Position numbers and translations under genes: made by a program. From the NCBI GenBank assembly GCA_910588065.1, contig CAJUPZ010000012.1, forward strand, positions 15,285 through 79,284: 64,000 nt of DNA, in the 5' to 3' direction. Below the pieces are notes generated by a model. That model did not search any database. It saw only the letters and a list, made by a program, of their open reading frames with translations, and had not been told where the DNA came from. Below are positions 17,224 to 25,900 of this stretch, piece after piece. The DNA is from an uncultured Muribaculaceae bacterium. Lineage in GTDB: Bacteria; Bacteroidota; Bacteroidia; Bacteroidales; Muribaculaceae. How positions within the stretch are numbered: the stretch's first letter is position 1; each line of letters opens with the position of its first letter.

Positions 17224-18423
17224 ATGAAACCAAAAGCATTGACATGTGTGTGTCTGGGCATTGCGGCTCTCTTCAGCGCAAATGCTCAGGATAAGAATGA
17301 TTTCAACCCTATCCAGACCGGAGTGAACTCGCTGAATATCGCTCCCGATGCCCGCGGCTCGTCGATGGGCGACCTTGGCGCTGCCACAGACCCTGACGCC
17401 AACTCGCAGTTCTGGAATCCGTCGAAATATGCTTTCGCCTACAGTCAGGCGGCGGTGTCGCTAAGCTACACCCCCTGGCTGCGCTCGCTTGTCGATGATA
17501 TTTTTCTTGCGAATATTGCCGGATACTGGAAGATAGGCAGCGGCGACAATCAGGTGGCGAGCGCTTCGCTGCGCTACTTCTCGTTAGGTGAGGTCACCAC
17601 CGGTTCCGAAGCAATAGGCTCGGCACAGACCCTGAACCCATACGAAATGAGTTTTGACGTGGGCTATTCGCGCAAACTGTCGGAGAAGTATTCCATGGGT
17701 GTGGTGCTCAGATATATTTACTCCGACCTCGGCTTCTCTGATTCGTACGCGGGTGACAACTCCACCGGAGCCTCTGCTTTTTCAGCCGATATATCAGGCT
17801 ATTACACAACTTATCCCATAATAGGACGCAACGAATGTCAGTGGTCGTGGGGCTGGAATATCTCAAACATAGGCACCAAGGTGTCGTACAATCACGGTGA
17901 AGACCCGGCGTTTCTGCCCACAAACCTGCGTATCGGCACCAATTTCACCTTTCCGCTCGCCGACTACCACAACCTGTCTATAGGACTTGACCTTAATAAA
18001 CTCCTTGTGCCTGCGCGCCCCCGCGAAAACGACTACGACACAACCACGCCTGATGGGCAACGCGAGTATCTTGATGCTCTTGAAAACTGGGAAAATATGT
18101 CGCCTATAACCGGCATTTTCAAGTCATTCTCCGACGCTCCCGGCGGTTTCAACGAGGAGCTTAAGGAGATAATGTGGTCGCTCGGAGCAGAGTATTCGTA
18201 CAACCAGCAGTTTTTTGCCCGGGCAGGCTATTTCCATGAGTCGGCTATGAAGGGCAACCGCCAGTACTTCGGCATCGGAGCCGGATTTGCCCTCAATATC
18301 CTGCGCATCGACGCGTCCTATATGCTGGCTACAGCGGCCACATCGCCGCTCAACCAGACTCTGCGCTTCACTCTCACTTTCGACATGGACGGCCTCCGCG
18401 AGATTTTTGGCAAAAAACGCTGA
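17224..18423 (+). CDS. porV: PorV, outer-membrane beta-barrel of the type IX secretion system
   Basis: 399 residues with a signal peptide (CVCLGIAALFSANAQ) and an FadL-like barrel. The start of the mature part, GVNSLNIAPDARGSSMGDLGAATDPDANS, is the conserved PorV/LptO signature (quoted here only by its key blocks: LNIAPDARG, MGDLGAAT, NSQFWNPSKYAF). The C-terminus ends in barrel strands (LRFTLTFDMDGL). PorV is the shuttle that carries substrates released by the type IX translocon to the sortase PorU. No other secretion gene and no obvious CTD-bearing cargo is in the window, so the rest of the machinery must be elsewhere. It is divergent from nifJ and 54 bases from ispF. Confidence 0.9.
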   Translation: MKPKALTCVCLGIAALFSANAQDKNDFNPIQTGVNSLNIAPDARGSSMGDLGAATDPDANSQFWNPSKYAFAYSQAAVSLSYTPWLRSLVDDIFLANIAGYWKIGSGDNQVASASLRYFSLGEVTTGSEAIGSAQTLNPYEMSFDVGYSRKLSEKYSMGVVLRYIYSDLGFSDSYAGDNSTGASAFSADISGYYTTYPIIGRNECQWSWGWNISNIGTKVSYNHGEDPAFLPTNLRIGTNFTFPLADYHNLSIGLDLNKLLVPARPRENDYDTTTPDGQREYLDALENWENMSPITGIFKSFSDAPGGFNEELKEIMWSLGAEYSYNQQFFARAGYFHESAMKGNRQYFGIGAGFALNILRIDASYMLATAATSPLNQTLRFTLTFDMDGLREIFGKKR

Positions 18424-18442
18424 GCGAAATCCGGCGTTTTTT
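18412..18442. terminator. Hairpin at the end of porV
   Basis: AAAAAACGC (18412-18420) can pair with GCGTTTTTT (18434-18442), with the porV stop codon in the loop. The stem is AT-rich, so termination may be partial; ispF begins just downstream. Confidence 0.5.
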
Positions 18443-18445
18443 GAT

Positions 18446-18453
18446 TATTTTTG
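18446..18453 (+). promoter_or_regulatory. -7 box TATTTTTG before ispF
   Basis: TATTTTTG matches TAnnTTTG and lies 24 bases before the ATG at 18478. No matching -33 box is visible. Confidence 0.4.
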
Positions 18454-18477
18454 CGGAAGGTTTTATTATTCGATTAT

Positions 18478-18966
18478 ATGGCGGAAATTACAGATATACG
18501 CACCGGCATGGGCATGGATGTCCATGCCTTCGCTCCTGAGCGCGAATTATGGATTTGCGGAGTGAAGATACCCTACGAACTCGGGCTTATGGGCCACAGC
18601 GATGCTGATGTGGCGCTCCATGCGCTCTCCGATGCAATATTGGGTGCGCTGGCTCTCAGGGATATAGGTTATCATTTTCCGGACACGGACCCACGCTTCA
18701 AAGGCGCTGACAGCAGGGTGCTTCTGCGCCATGTGGCAGGGCTGGTGGCCGACAAGGGCTACCGTATTTCAAATGTGGATGTGACAGTCATCGCGCAAGC
18801 TCCGAAGATGGCTCCTTATATCGAGGAGATGAGAAGTACCGTTGCCGCCGATCTCGGCATCGATGTCGACAGGGTGTCTGTAAAGGCCACAACAACCGAG
18901 CATCTGGGATTTACCGGACGCAAGGAGGGCATAGCCTCCATAGCCGCAGCCACTCTGCTGCGCTGA
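18478..18966 (+). CDS. ispF: 2-C-methyl-D-erythritol 2,4-cyclodiphosphate synthase
   Basis: 162 residues, the normal length for IspF, starting at ATG 18478; an earlier in-frame start at 18451 would fall in the promoter. Zinc-binding DVHAF is at about residues 13-17 with the partner His in [29 protein letters not shown] near the C-terminus is the family signature for binding the diphosphate. The enzyme cyclises CDP-methylerythritol phosphate in the non-mevalonate isoprenoid pathway. It is convergent with the SDR gene, whose stop is only four bases away. Confidence 0.96.
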   Translation: MAEITDIRTGMGMDVHAFAPERELWICGVKIPYELGLMGHSDADVALHALSDAILGALALRDIGYHFPDTDPRFKGADSRVLLRHVAGLVADKGYRISNVDVTVIAQAPKMAPYIEEMRSTVAADLGIDVDRVSVKATTTEHLGFTGRKEGIASIAAATLLR

Positions 18967-18969
18967 AAA

Positions 18970-19707
18970 TCACCACTTGAGGGAGATGTGGCGCCACACA
19001 CATTGTGGCACCAGTCGCCATATACCGTTTACAATAGCCCAGCGGCTGTCTATTGTTGCCCTGCGTTTGCGTTTCAGGATTGCAGTCTCAATCAGTGGCG
19101 CCACCTGGTCGATGCTCATTATCATGGGATATTCCTTTTCGGGGTCGAGCAGCGGAGTGCGCACAAATCCGGGGCGTATGTCGGTGAAGCGCACATTCAC
19201 CTGCTGTTGGTAGGCGAGCTGTTCAAGGGCGTTGATGAAGCGCTGCTGAAATTGCTTTGAGGCGCTGTATGCTGCGGCCACTCCTATACCTTTTGTACCG
19301 GCAACGGATGTTATGACTGCAATCTGGCCGGGGGTGCGGTTTGCCGTTGCCTTGAAGTAGCGGTAGGCTGCGGCGACAATCCTTGCAAAACCGGTGACGT
19401 TTGTAGAAAGGGTGGTGTCGATGCGTGTGTCTTCGAGGTCGGGGTCGTAAAAACCGGTTCCGGCGGCGTAGAGAAGAATGTCCATGCCGTCGGTGAGCTC
19501 AATAAGACCGTTGAAATTTTTGACAGCGTCCTGACGTGTGACATCGATTTCCGCTACCGCTACATTTGCGGGATATAGCTCCTTGATAGCGTTCAGCCGC
19601 TCAACTCTGCGCGCGGCAACGCCCACACGCCAGCCGGCGCGTGCAAAATCGGTGGCTATCCGCTCTCCAATGCCTGATGAGGCACCTACAATGATAATCT
19701 TTTTCAT
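18970..19707 (-). CDS. Short-chain dehydrogenase/reductase of unknown substrate
   Basis: 245 residues. The cofactor motif GASSGIG is at residues 8-14, the active-site Ser lies in VITSVAG and Tyr/Lys in YSASK (near 153-157), with a PGFVRTP block after it. The C-terminus is hydrophobic and ends in IWRLVPQCVWRHISLKW, so it could touch the membrane. It is the last gene of the long minus-strand run that starts at panC. SDR sequence alone does not reveal the substrate. Confidence 0.85.
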   Translation of the reverse strand: MKKIIIVGASSGIGERIATDFARAGWRVGVAARRVERLNAIKELYPANVAVAEIDVTRQDAVKNFNGLIELTDGMDILLYAAGTGFYDPDLEDTRIDTTLSTNVTGFARIVAAAYRYFKATANRTPGQIAVITSVAGTKGIGVAAAYSASKQFQQRFINALEQLAYQQQVNVRFTDIRPGFVRTPLLDPEKEYPMIMSIDQVAPLIETAILKRKRRATIDSRWAIVNGIWRLVPQCVWRHISLKW

Positions 19708-19718
19708 GAATCACTCGC

Positions 19719-20612
19719 TTATTGCGGGGCAGCGACGTTGTTGCCCTCATCCGATGTATTAACCTTCGGGGCGGTGTTCTTGTTCAGCGGCAGGGTGTAC
19801 ATGATTGAAAATCCGCCTGAAACAGGGGTTCCGCGCTTGCCGAATCCGGGAATGTACATCGGCTCGCCTATGGTGTTTTTTGTTTCGTGAAGAAGTGAAT
19901 GGAATTTCACCTGCCAGCCGAGCGATATGTTTTTGAAAATCTTTACTTTGATTCCGGCAACAATCTCGTAGTAACCGGCACTTGCGCTCTGCGAGGGAAT
20001 GTCAATCGGCTGGGCGGGCCAGTAGCCGCCGTTTGTTTCGCCGGCTATGCTCCATTTGTAGGGAGTGAATCCGTATCTCAGGCCGAATGTGAGCTGGTAG
20101 TCGGGATTGGAGTTGTAGAATATATTGTAGCCGCAGCCGATTTTAAAGTATGGAGCCATCGGGCTCTTAAAGGTGTAGTTGAAGCCGTCGGGAGATATGT
20201 CGGCGGAGGACAGACCGAACTCCACCACCGGATTGAAGCGGTTGTGCAGGCTGAGCTCGGCCCAGAATCCAATGCCACCGTAGTGCTGACCGAGGAGTCG
20301 CATCGCGGGATCCCATATATCGGCGGCCACTGTTACAGCGTGCAGCAGGGGGTAGACATTGCCTACCACTTTGTTGAGGGCGGTGGTGTCGACATACTCC
20401 TGGCCGGTGACAGTGTCGACAAGCACCACATTGCCCTGCGCGTCACGCATTTCGGCGAGGCGGCTTTTGTCTACTTCGGCGGGCTTGGTGTCCTTTTTGG
20501 TGCCGGCGGTGGCGGGAGGCGGTGTCACCGGGTTGATGCGCCGCTGGGCCAGCGCGGTTCCGCAAGAGCAGAGGCAGGCTATGATTGTGAATATGATAAT
20601 CAGTTGGCGCAT
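19719..20612 (-). CDS. DUF6048 family exported protein, probable outer-membrane barrel
   Basis: 297 residues. An N-terminal signal (IIIFTIIACLCSCGTALAQ) is followed by a proline/lysine-rich linker and then alternating strand-like segments (FWAELSLHNRFNPVVEFGL, YFKIGCGYNIFYN, LTFGLRYGFTPYKWS, FSIMYTLPL), which look like a small outer-membrane beta-barrel. I assign DUF6048 from memory of Bacteroidales genomes where it follows DUF6452, the gene immediately upstream here (5 bases apart). Function unknown; the pairing suggests a joint envelope role. Confidence 0.7.
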   Translation of the reverse strand: MRQLIIIFTIIACLCSCGTALAQRRINPVTPPPATAGTKKDTKPAEVDKSRLAEMRDAQGNVVLVDTVTGQEYVDTTALNKVVGNVYPLLHAVTVAADIWDPAMRLLGQHYGGIGFWAELSLHNRFNPVVEFGLSSADISPDGFNYTFKSPMAPYFKIGCGYNIFYNSNPDYQLTFGLRYGFTPYKWSIAGETNGGYWPAQPIDIPSQSASAGYYEIVAGIKVKIFKNISLGWQVKFHSLLHETKNTIGEPMYIPGFGKRGTPVSGGFSIMYTLPLNKNTAPKVNTSDEGNNVAAPQ

Positions 20613-20617
20613 GGGTG

Positions 20618-21151
20618 TCAGAGATGTGGTTCGTCAGTGTCCTCCTCCTCATCTTCATCTTCGGTCTGAACTCTGAAGTAGATTTTGAGGCGCATGATGT
20701 CAAGGTTGTCGATATAAGGGTCAATCACCGTCACCGAGTCAATGAAGTGGTCTGTAGCGGCTATGCTGTTGATTGTATAGCAGTACATTGCGCCACACTC
20801 TTCTGAAACGAATTTAGCCTCGGAAGCGTAGTCGATCGTAATGGTGTCGTTGAGCAGGGGGTTGGCCAGCGCTTGCTGCATATAGTGGATGCAGAATGCT
20901 GTTGAGGAGGCGGAAGACCTCAGCGGCAGGTACACCATTGATGCGCTGCGTCCGTATATGAGCGAGGAGTCATTTGGCGCACCTATACCGAAAATGTACA
21001 GGGAGTCGACGAGAATCGCCTCGCCTGAGGAGCTGGAGAAGAATCCGGCAAGGGGCACACTGCTCTGGTTTTGCAGACAGCCGGATGTGTTGCAGCTCCA
21101 GCAGCAGGCGGCGGCAACGACGGCGGTTATGAGTTTCAGAATTTTCCCCAT
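20618..21151 (-). CDS. DUF6452 family lipoprotein
   Basis: 177 residues. ITAVVAAACCWSC gives a lipoprotein signal with cleavage before a Cys near residue 20, directly followed by a Cys-containing segment (NTSGCLQNQSSVPLAGFF). The C-terminus is a strikingly acidic tail (TEDEDEEEDTDE). It overlaps the upstream nitroreductase gene by 16 bases and is five bases from the DUF6048 gene. Family name is from memory; the function is not known to me. Confidence 0.7.
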   Translation of the reverse strand: MGKILKLITAVVAAACCWSCNTSGCLQNQSSVPLAGFFSSSSGEAILVDSLYIFGIGAPNDSSLIYGRSASMVYLPLRSSASSTAFCIHYMQQALANPLLNDTITIDYASEAKFVSEECGAMYCYTINSIAATDHFIDSVTVIDPYIDNLDIMRLKIYFRVQTEDEDEEEDTDEPHL

Positions 21152-21672
21152 TTCACAATCTCATCAATCTCCTTGCGGTTTTTGGCCGGCACTTTGGAGT
21201 CGGGATTCGGGTAGCCTATCGGAATGATTGCAATCGGTTCGGTGTCATCCGGAAGATTGAGGGCGGATGACAGTGCCGGAGCGTCGAAATTACATATCCA
21301 GCAGGTGCCGAGTCCGAGCGATGTGGCGGCGAGGCAGATGTGTTCAACAGCTATAGCCACATCTATATCGGTGTGGTCTTTGCCGTCGGCGCGGTGCCAT
21401 GCCTCCGGGTGGATGCCGCAGGCAATGATGAATGTCTGCACATCCTTCACCCAGTCGCGTCCGTAGGTGGCTATCACTTTTTCACGCAGCTCGGGGGTGT
21501 CGACCACAATAAAGAGCCAGGGCTGTTTATTGCAGGCGGAGGGGGCGAGGCGGGCGGTGTCAAGCACGGCGAGCACCATTTCGCGGCTCACCGGAGCGGG
21601 GGTGTATGAGCGGCATGAGTATCGCGATGCCACAATGTCGTATAGCTGGGGATAAGCGTCCATAGGTATCAT
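21136..21672 (-). CDS. Nitroreductase family protein
   Basis: 178 residues from ATG 21672. A longer in-frame reading reaches into the glycosyltransferase gene and is rejected because the ATG overlaps that gene's stop by four bases (ATGA), a usual coupled arrangement. YDIVASRYSCRSYTPAPVS and LDTARLAPSACNKQPW are the FMN-binding blocks of the family, and AVEHICLAATSLGLGTCWIC, PIAIIPIGYPN the central and C-terminal ones. It should be an FMN-dependent NAD(P)H oxidoreductase; the natural substrate is unknown. Its position in a lipid/glycosyltransferase gene run may be only housekeeping. Confidence 0.9.
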   Translation of the reverse strand: MIPMDAYPQLYDIVASRYSCRSYTPAPVSREMVLAVLDTARLAPSACNKQPWLFIVVDTPELREKVIATYGRDWVKDVQTFIIACGIHPEAWHRADGKDHTDIDVAIAVEHICLAATSLGLGTCWICNFDAPALSSALNLPDDTEPIAIIPIGYPNPDSKVPAKNRKEIDEIVKWGKF

Positions 21673-22637
21673 TGTATTTTGAGTTCTTCTTCTATTTCGT
21701 AGTGGTTTCGTCCCGGAGCGTTCCGAACAATCAGTTCGCCGATGAAGCCTGCGAGGAAAAGCTGTGTGCCGAGAATCATGAGCACGAGCGACAGGTAGAA
21801 GTAAGGCGAGTCGGTTACAAGGATGTAGGGATGTCCGGCGTGCATGTGATAGAGCTTGGTGGCGCCGACAATAATCACTGCTATGAAGCCGAGAATAAAC
21901 ATGAGGCTGCCGAGCAGACCGAAAAAGTGCATCGGCTTGATGCCGAATTTGTTTGTGAACCAAAGGGTTGCGAGGTCAAGGTAGCCGTTTACAAATCTGT
22001 CGAGTCCAAATTTGGTCTTGCCGTATTTGCGTGCCTGATGGTGCACCACTTTCTCGCCTATGCGGCCGAATCCGGCATTCTTTGCGAGGAAGGGTATGTA
22101 GCGGTGCATATCGCCGTACACCTCGATGTGTTTCACCACATTGTTGCGGTAGGCTTTTAGTCCGCAGTTGAAGTCGTGCAGGTTGTGGATGCCGCTGACT
22201 TTGCGGGCGGTGGCGTTGAACAGTTTTGTAGGAATGGTTTTTGACAGCGGGTCGTAGCGTTTGCGTTTCCAACCGCTCACAAGGTCATAGCCCTCCTGGG
22301 TAATCATGCGGTAAAGCTCCGGAATTTCATCGGGGCTGTCCTGCAGGTCAGCGTCCATGGTTATGACCACATCGCCTTTGGCGCGCTCGAATCCGGTGTT
22401 GAGAGCGGGCGATTTTCCGTAGTTGCGCCGGAAGCACACTCCCTTTACGGCGGGATTTTTGAGCGACAGCTCCTTGATAACCTGCCAGGAGGAGTCGGTA
22501 CTGCCGTCGTTTATGAAAAGAATTTCGTAGGTGAAGGAGTTTTCCTGCATCACCCTTGCAATCCAGCTTTCGAGTTCGGGAAGAGATTCGGCTTCGTTGT
22601 AAAGCGGCACTATGACAGAAATATCCATTTGTTTCAA
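21669..22637 (-). CDS. Family 2 membrane glycosyltransferase (polyprenyl-phosphate sugar transferase, GtrB/DPM1-like)
   Basis: 322 residues. A GT-A domain carries SVIVPLYNEAESLPELESW, FINDGSTDSSW and the metal-binding DADLQDSPDEIPE near residue 95; the C-terminal third has two transmembrane helices (FFGLLGSLMFILGFIAVIIV and the segment around FYLSLVLMILGTQLFLAGF). Proteins of this kind move a sugar from a nucleotide donor to undecaprenyl phosphate at the inner membrane. The start overlaps the stop of the DUF4199 gene by four bases, so it belongs to the same transcript. Confidence 0.9.
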   Translation of the reverse strand: MKQMDISVIVPLYNEAESLPELESWIARVMQENSFTYEILFINDGSTDSSWQVIKELSLKNPAVKGVCFRRNYGKSPALNTGFERAKGDVVITMDADLQDSPDEIPELYRMITQEGYDLVSGWKRKRYDPLSKTIPTKLFNATARKVSGIHNLHDFNCGLKAYRNNVVKHIEVYGDMHRYIPFLAKNAGFGRIGEKVVHHQARKYGKTKFGLDRFVNGYLDLATLWFTNKFGIKPMHFFGLLGSLMFILGFIAVIIVGATKLYHMHAGHPYILVTDSPYFYLSLVLMILGTQLFLAGFIGELIVRNAPGRNHYEIEEELKIQ

Positions 22638-23194
22638 AATTTTTTGAGTGATTTATCAATTCCTCTCGCGCGTGCAAGTAGTGCCATGAGCACAGAGAGC
22701 AGCGAGCCGGAAAATATGCCGAGCCATATCATCTCAACCACCATGGACACCGGTCCGGGCACAAGATGGTTGTCAATCATCCGCTGGAGCACAACGGCAG
22801 TCTCAGCGCCTTTGTCCCAGGGGCTGTCGCGGTAGAACTCAATGACTTCGCGCAGGCGGGTGATGATGAATTCGGGGTTGATCCATTTGAGGTATATCGT
22901 GGCCACGAGACCCGCGATGAGGCATCCGCAGGCAAATGTCATGATTCCCTGCATCCACAGCGATGACAGCGGGGTGGCTCCCCGGTCGGTAACATAGCTG
23001 CGGCGCAGAAAGCGGTATATCATGAAAGGCACGGAGAGCATCAGCAGAAAGGAGAAAAGCCCGAGCAGAGGCACCTCAAAGGAGAACACCCCTGCGAAAA
23101 ACATGGCGCAGAGGAGTATGCCGAAAAACAGTCCGTCGTCGGCACCCCGCTTGTAGGGTGATTTTCCAAGGGTGTCTTTCGGTAGCTCAATCAT
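22634..23194 (-). CDS. DUF4199 family membrane protein
   Basis: 186 residues from ATG 23194. An upstream extension would lie inside glsB and is rejected; the start overlaps the glsB stop by eight bases. There are four hydrophobic helices: FFGILLCAMFFAGVFSF, LGLFSFLLMLSVPFMIY, GIMTFACGCLIAGLVATIYL and a last one near SMVVEMIWLGIFSGSLLSV. This matches DUF4199, an inner-membrane family often encoded directly before the glycosyltransferase in Bacteroidetes, suggesting a functional pair. The molecular function is unknown. Confidence 0.85.
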   Translation of the reverse strand: MIELPKDTLGKSPYKRGADDGLFFGILLCAMFFAGVFSFEVPLLGLFSFLLMLSVPFMIYRFLRRSYVTDRGATPLSSLWMQGIMTFACGCLIAGLVATIYLKWINPEFIITRLREVIEFYRDSPWDKGAETAVVLQRMIDNHLVPGPVSMVVEMIWLGIFSGSLLSVLMALLARARGIDKSLKKF

Positions 23195-24119
23195 GGTGAT
23201 ATGTGCCGATATGACGGCGCTTTTTCTCTTCAAAAATTTCGTCGATGACAAAGAATATGCCGGTTTCCTCAACGTCACCGAATTCGTCATTGATGGCTGT
23301 GCCAAACATTTTCATGGTGGGGCTGAGGCTCATGTAGGCGTTTACGAGCGGCGGAATGTTTACGCCGTGGGTCCTGATCGCTTTATTGAGAATCTTGTAG
23401 TCCTCGGCAAAGGTTGTGCCGGTGAACAGTTTTTCCATTGCCTCGATGTCAATGTCGGTGGGCATCGGGGAGAAGGGGCGCACAAGGTTGTCGGGATCCG
23501 GGAAGTGGCGGTTGAGAAAGTAAAGGATCATGTCGCGGCATTCGCGCGAGTAGCTCGGATACATTGTAACCTTGCCGAAGAGATACTTTATTTCAGGATG
23601 TATGACCGTCAGTGCGCCGAGGCCGTCCCAGAGGTTGTCAAGAGCGTAAAGGGCTTTGGCACCGGCCTTGGAAGATTGGTACTCGGGGCGCACGAATGAG
23701 CGTCCGAGCTCAATGGTGAACGGCAGATAGTTGTCCATGAACTCTTTTGAGAAAGAGAACATGTGGGAGGTGGCTATGCGCGGGGAGCCGTCTTCGTTTT
23801 TGCGGATGTCTGCCCCGGTGATATATCTGTAGCCACCGAGAATCTGGTCACTGTCGGGGTCCCACACAAGTAGCTGCCTGCAGGGTGGGGTCATGGTGTC
23901 ATAGCAGTCTATGTCGCAGTCCTTGCCTGTTCCGCCGCCGGCGCTTCTGAAAGAGATTTCCCTCAGGCGGCCAATCTCTCTCATTGTGTTGGGCGCGTTG
24001 TGGCTATCGATTATGTATATCAGGTTATTGCCTTTGTTTGTTTCCCTCAGCAGTTTGTCGGGAGTGAGTTCGGCTTTGATGAGGGTTGGCGATATAGGGT
24101 CAATAATCTTTTGTTCCAT
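23187..24119 (-). CDS. glsB: GlsB-like N-acyltransferase (glycine lipid synthesis, GNAT fold)
   Basis: 310 residues from ATG 24119; the in-frame extension upstream overlaps the acyltransferase gene and is rejected. The protein belongs to the hemolysin/OlsB-like GNAT group: IYIIDSHNAPNTMREIGRLREISFR near residue 35 (key residues R-E-x-x-x-L-R-E), DCDIDCYD, GGYRYITG, and ELGRSFVRPEYQ near 170. In Bacteroides thetaiotaomicron the adjacent pair glsB/glsA makes N-acyl glycine and then acyloxyacyl glycine lipids. The same pairing is seen here, with glsA five bases upstream in the transcript. Function is inferred from family plus pairing. Confidence 0.85.
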   Translation of the reverse strand: MEQKIIDPISPTLIKAELTPDKLLRETNKGNNLIYIIDSHNAPNTMREIGRLREISFRSAGGGTGKDCDIDCYDTMTPPCRQLLVWDPDSDQILGGYRYITGADIRKNEDGSPRIATSHMFSFSKEFMDNYLPFTIELGRSFVRPEYQSSKAGAKALYALDNLWDGLGALTVIHPEIKYLFGKVTMYPSYSRECRDMILYFLNRHFPDPDNLVRPFSPMPTDIDIEAMEKLFTGTTFAEDYKILNKAIRTHGVNIPPLVNAYMSLSPTMKMFGTAINDEFGDVEETGIFFVIDEIFEEKKRRHIGTYHHD

Positions 24120-24124
24120 AGGGG

Positions 24125-24973
24125 TTAGTGCTGGGAAGCGGTTTTTGATGGCAGTGAGTAGACGATATCCCGAATTTCCGCTGCCTGAGCGGAAGCATCT
24201 TTGCCTCCTTTGAGCGAGGAGTAGGGTATTGGCTTGCCCACATGGATGTCGAATGATGCTCCGGCGCATCTGAAAACTTCGCGGGGCAGGTATATCATTT
24301 CAACGTTGAGTCTGATTCCTGCCTTCTGCCGCAGTTTCGCAAAGTTATAAAAAAAACTTGAGTTGCGGCCACTAAAGTACACCGGAATTACATCTCTGCG
24401 GTGGGAGATGCATCTGTTTACAAACATTTTGTTCCATTTCAGGTCAGCGATACCCTCTTTCTGCTTTCGCGACACAAGCCCTGCTGGGAATATGATGATG
24501 GGTCCGGATGAGGCAAAAGCTTCGTCGATGGCAATACCTGCGGCGCGGGTCTGCGCGCCGTGTTTGTTTACCGGCAGAAAGATATCTTTGAGTGGGGTAA
24601 CTGCCATGAGCAGGTCGTTTACCGGAAATTTAACACCGCCGCCGTACACTGAGTCGATGAAATCGATCATAGCTATGCCGTCAAGACCCCCGAGGGGGTG
24701 GTTGCACACAAAAACGCATCTGCCTGAGGGGGGCAGGTTTTCTCGTCCGTGGGCGGTATAGCTGATTTTCAGTTTTTCGAGCACGGCCCGGCAGAAATCG
24801 GCTCCATGCTTGCCGGCGGCATAATCGAGCATGTCGTTCATCTGCTTCTGGCAGATGGTGTGTTCGAGCCATCTGATGAGCGGTCGAGGTATGAAGCGGC
24901 TGTGACGGGGCAGTTTTTCCCTGATCACAGCCGCTACATCTATTTTAATCGCCGACTCGCTCATTGCTTGCAT
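24125..24973 (-). CDS. glsA: GlsA-like O-acyltransferase (lysophospholipid acyltransferase family)
   Basis: About 282 residues; ATG 24973 chosen, ATG 24964 is also possible. The acyltransferase core has the motif NHPLGGLDG near residue 98 (His to Asp), KFPVNDLL and FLPVNKH, then IIIFPAGLVSRK near 180 and VIPVYFSGRNS near 215. It would add a second acyl chain to the product of GlsB at the inner membrane. A plain sn-1 or sn-2 glycerophosphate acyltransferase is the alternative, but its pairing with the GNAT-type enzyme points to glycine lipids. It lies five bases after folD. Confidence 0.85.
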   Translation of the reverse strand: MQAMSESAIKIDVAAVIREKLPRHSRFIPRPLIRWLEHTICQKQMNDMLDYAAGKHGADFCRAVLEKLKISYTAHGRENLPPSGRCVFVCNHPLGGLDGIAMIDFIDSVYGGGVKFPVNDLLMAVTPLKDIFLPVNKHGAQTRAAGIAIDEAFASSGPIIIFPAGLVSRKQKEGIADLKWNKMFVNRCISHRRDVIPVYFSGRNSSFFYNFAKLRQKAGIRLNVEMIYLPREVFRCAGASFDIHVGKPIPYSSLKGGKDASAQAAEIRDIVYSLPSKTASQH

Positions 24974-24978
24974 CGCTC

Positions 24979-25860
24979 TTATGCGGGGTAAATGTCGTGG
25001 CGGGCGGCGAGGAGGGTATTTTTCATCAGCGAAACGATTGTCATCGGGCCAACACCTCCCGGCACGGGGGTGATCCAGGCGCATTTTGACTCCACGGCAT
25101 CGAAGTCAACATCGCCTCTGAGGCGGAAGCCGCTCCTGCGGGTGGAGTCGGGCACACGGGTTGTGCCTACGTCTATAATGGTGGCGCCCTCCTTGACCAT
25201 GTCGGCGGTTACGAATCCGGGAGAGCCGAGGGCGGCGATGATAATGTCGGCCCGCTTGCATATCTCCTTGATGTTGCGCGTAGCGCTGTGGCATACAGTT
25301 ACTGTCGCATCGCCGGGCAGGTGCTTCTGCATCATGAGGTTGGCAACCGGTTTGCCAACAATGTTGCTGCGGCCGAGCACCACGCATTCCGCACCTTTGG
25401 TGGGCACATTGTAGCGCTCGAGAAGCATGAGTATGCCGGCGGGTGTGGCGCTGACAAAGCAAGGGAGGCCTATTGACATACGGCCCACATTTATGGGATG
25501 GAAGCCGTCGACATCCTTGCGGTAGTCTATCGCCTCGATGACTCTCTGCTCCGAGATGTGGCGCGGCAGGGGCAGCTGTACAATGAATCCGTCAACATCG
25601 GTGTCGTTGTTGAGCCGGTCGATTGTCTGCAGAAGGGTTCCCTCTGTAACATCATCCTCAAAGCGTATGAGGGTGGATTTGAATCCGCACTCCTCGCAGG
25701 CTTTGACTTTGTGGGCAACGTAGGTTTCGCTGCCTCCGTCATGGCCTACAAGTATTGCTGCGAGATGAGGGCGCTTCGCGCCGGCGGCGAGCATTCCGGT
25801 CACGGTTTCGGAGATTTCGCGCTTGATGTCGGCTGCTATTTTTTTTCCGTCAATAATCAT
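24979..25860 (-). CDS. folD: Methylenetetrahydrofolate dehydrogenase/cyclohydrolase
   Basis: 293 residues, typical FolD length. The substrate domain has [14 protein letters not shown] with the catalytic Lys near residue 55 and [12 protein letters not shown] near 105. The NADP domain has [17 protein letters not shown] near 165, [12 protein letters not shown], and the ending [17 protein letters not shown]. The bifunctional enzyme interconverts 5,10-methylene-, methenyl- and 10-formyl-tetrahydrofolate. It is between ffh (40 bases upstream) and glsA in the same orientation. Confidence 0.96.
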   Translation of the reverse strand: MIIDGKKIAADIKREISETVTGMLAAGAKRPHLAAILVGHDGGSETYVAHKVKACEECGFKSTLIRFEDDVTEGTLLQTIDRLNNDTDVDGFIVQLPLPRHISEQRVIEAIDYRKDVDGFHPINVGRMSIGLPCFVSATPAGILMLLERYNVPTKGAECVVLGRSNIVGKPVANLMMQKHLPGDATVTVCHSATRNIKEICKRADIIIAALGSPGFVTADMVKEGATIIDVGTTRVPDSTRRSGFRLRGDVDFDAVESKCAWITPVPGGVGPMTIVSLMKNTLLAARHDIYPA

Positions 25861-25900
25861 ACTCTATTATATATATAAGGTGTGGCGGTTGCTTCGTGTA

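Noticed and set aside
21673..21963. N-terminal extension of the nitroreductase
   Set aside because: It lies wholly inside the glycosyltransferase gene, and the ATGA overlap gives a natural start at 21672.
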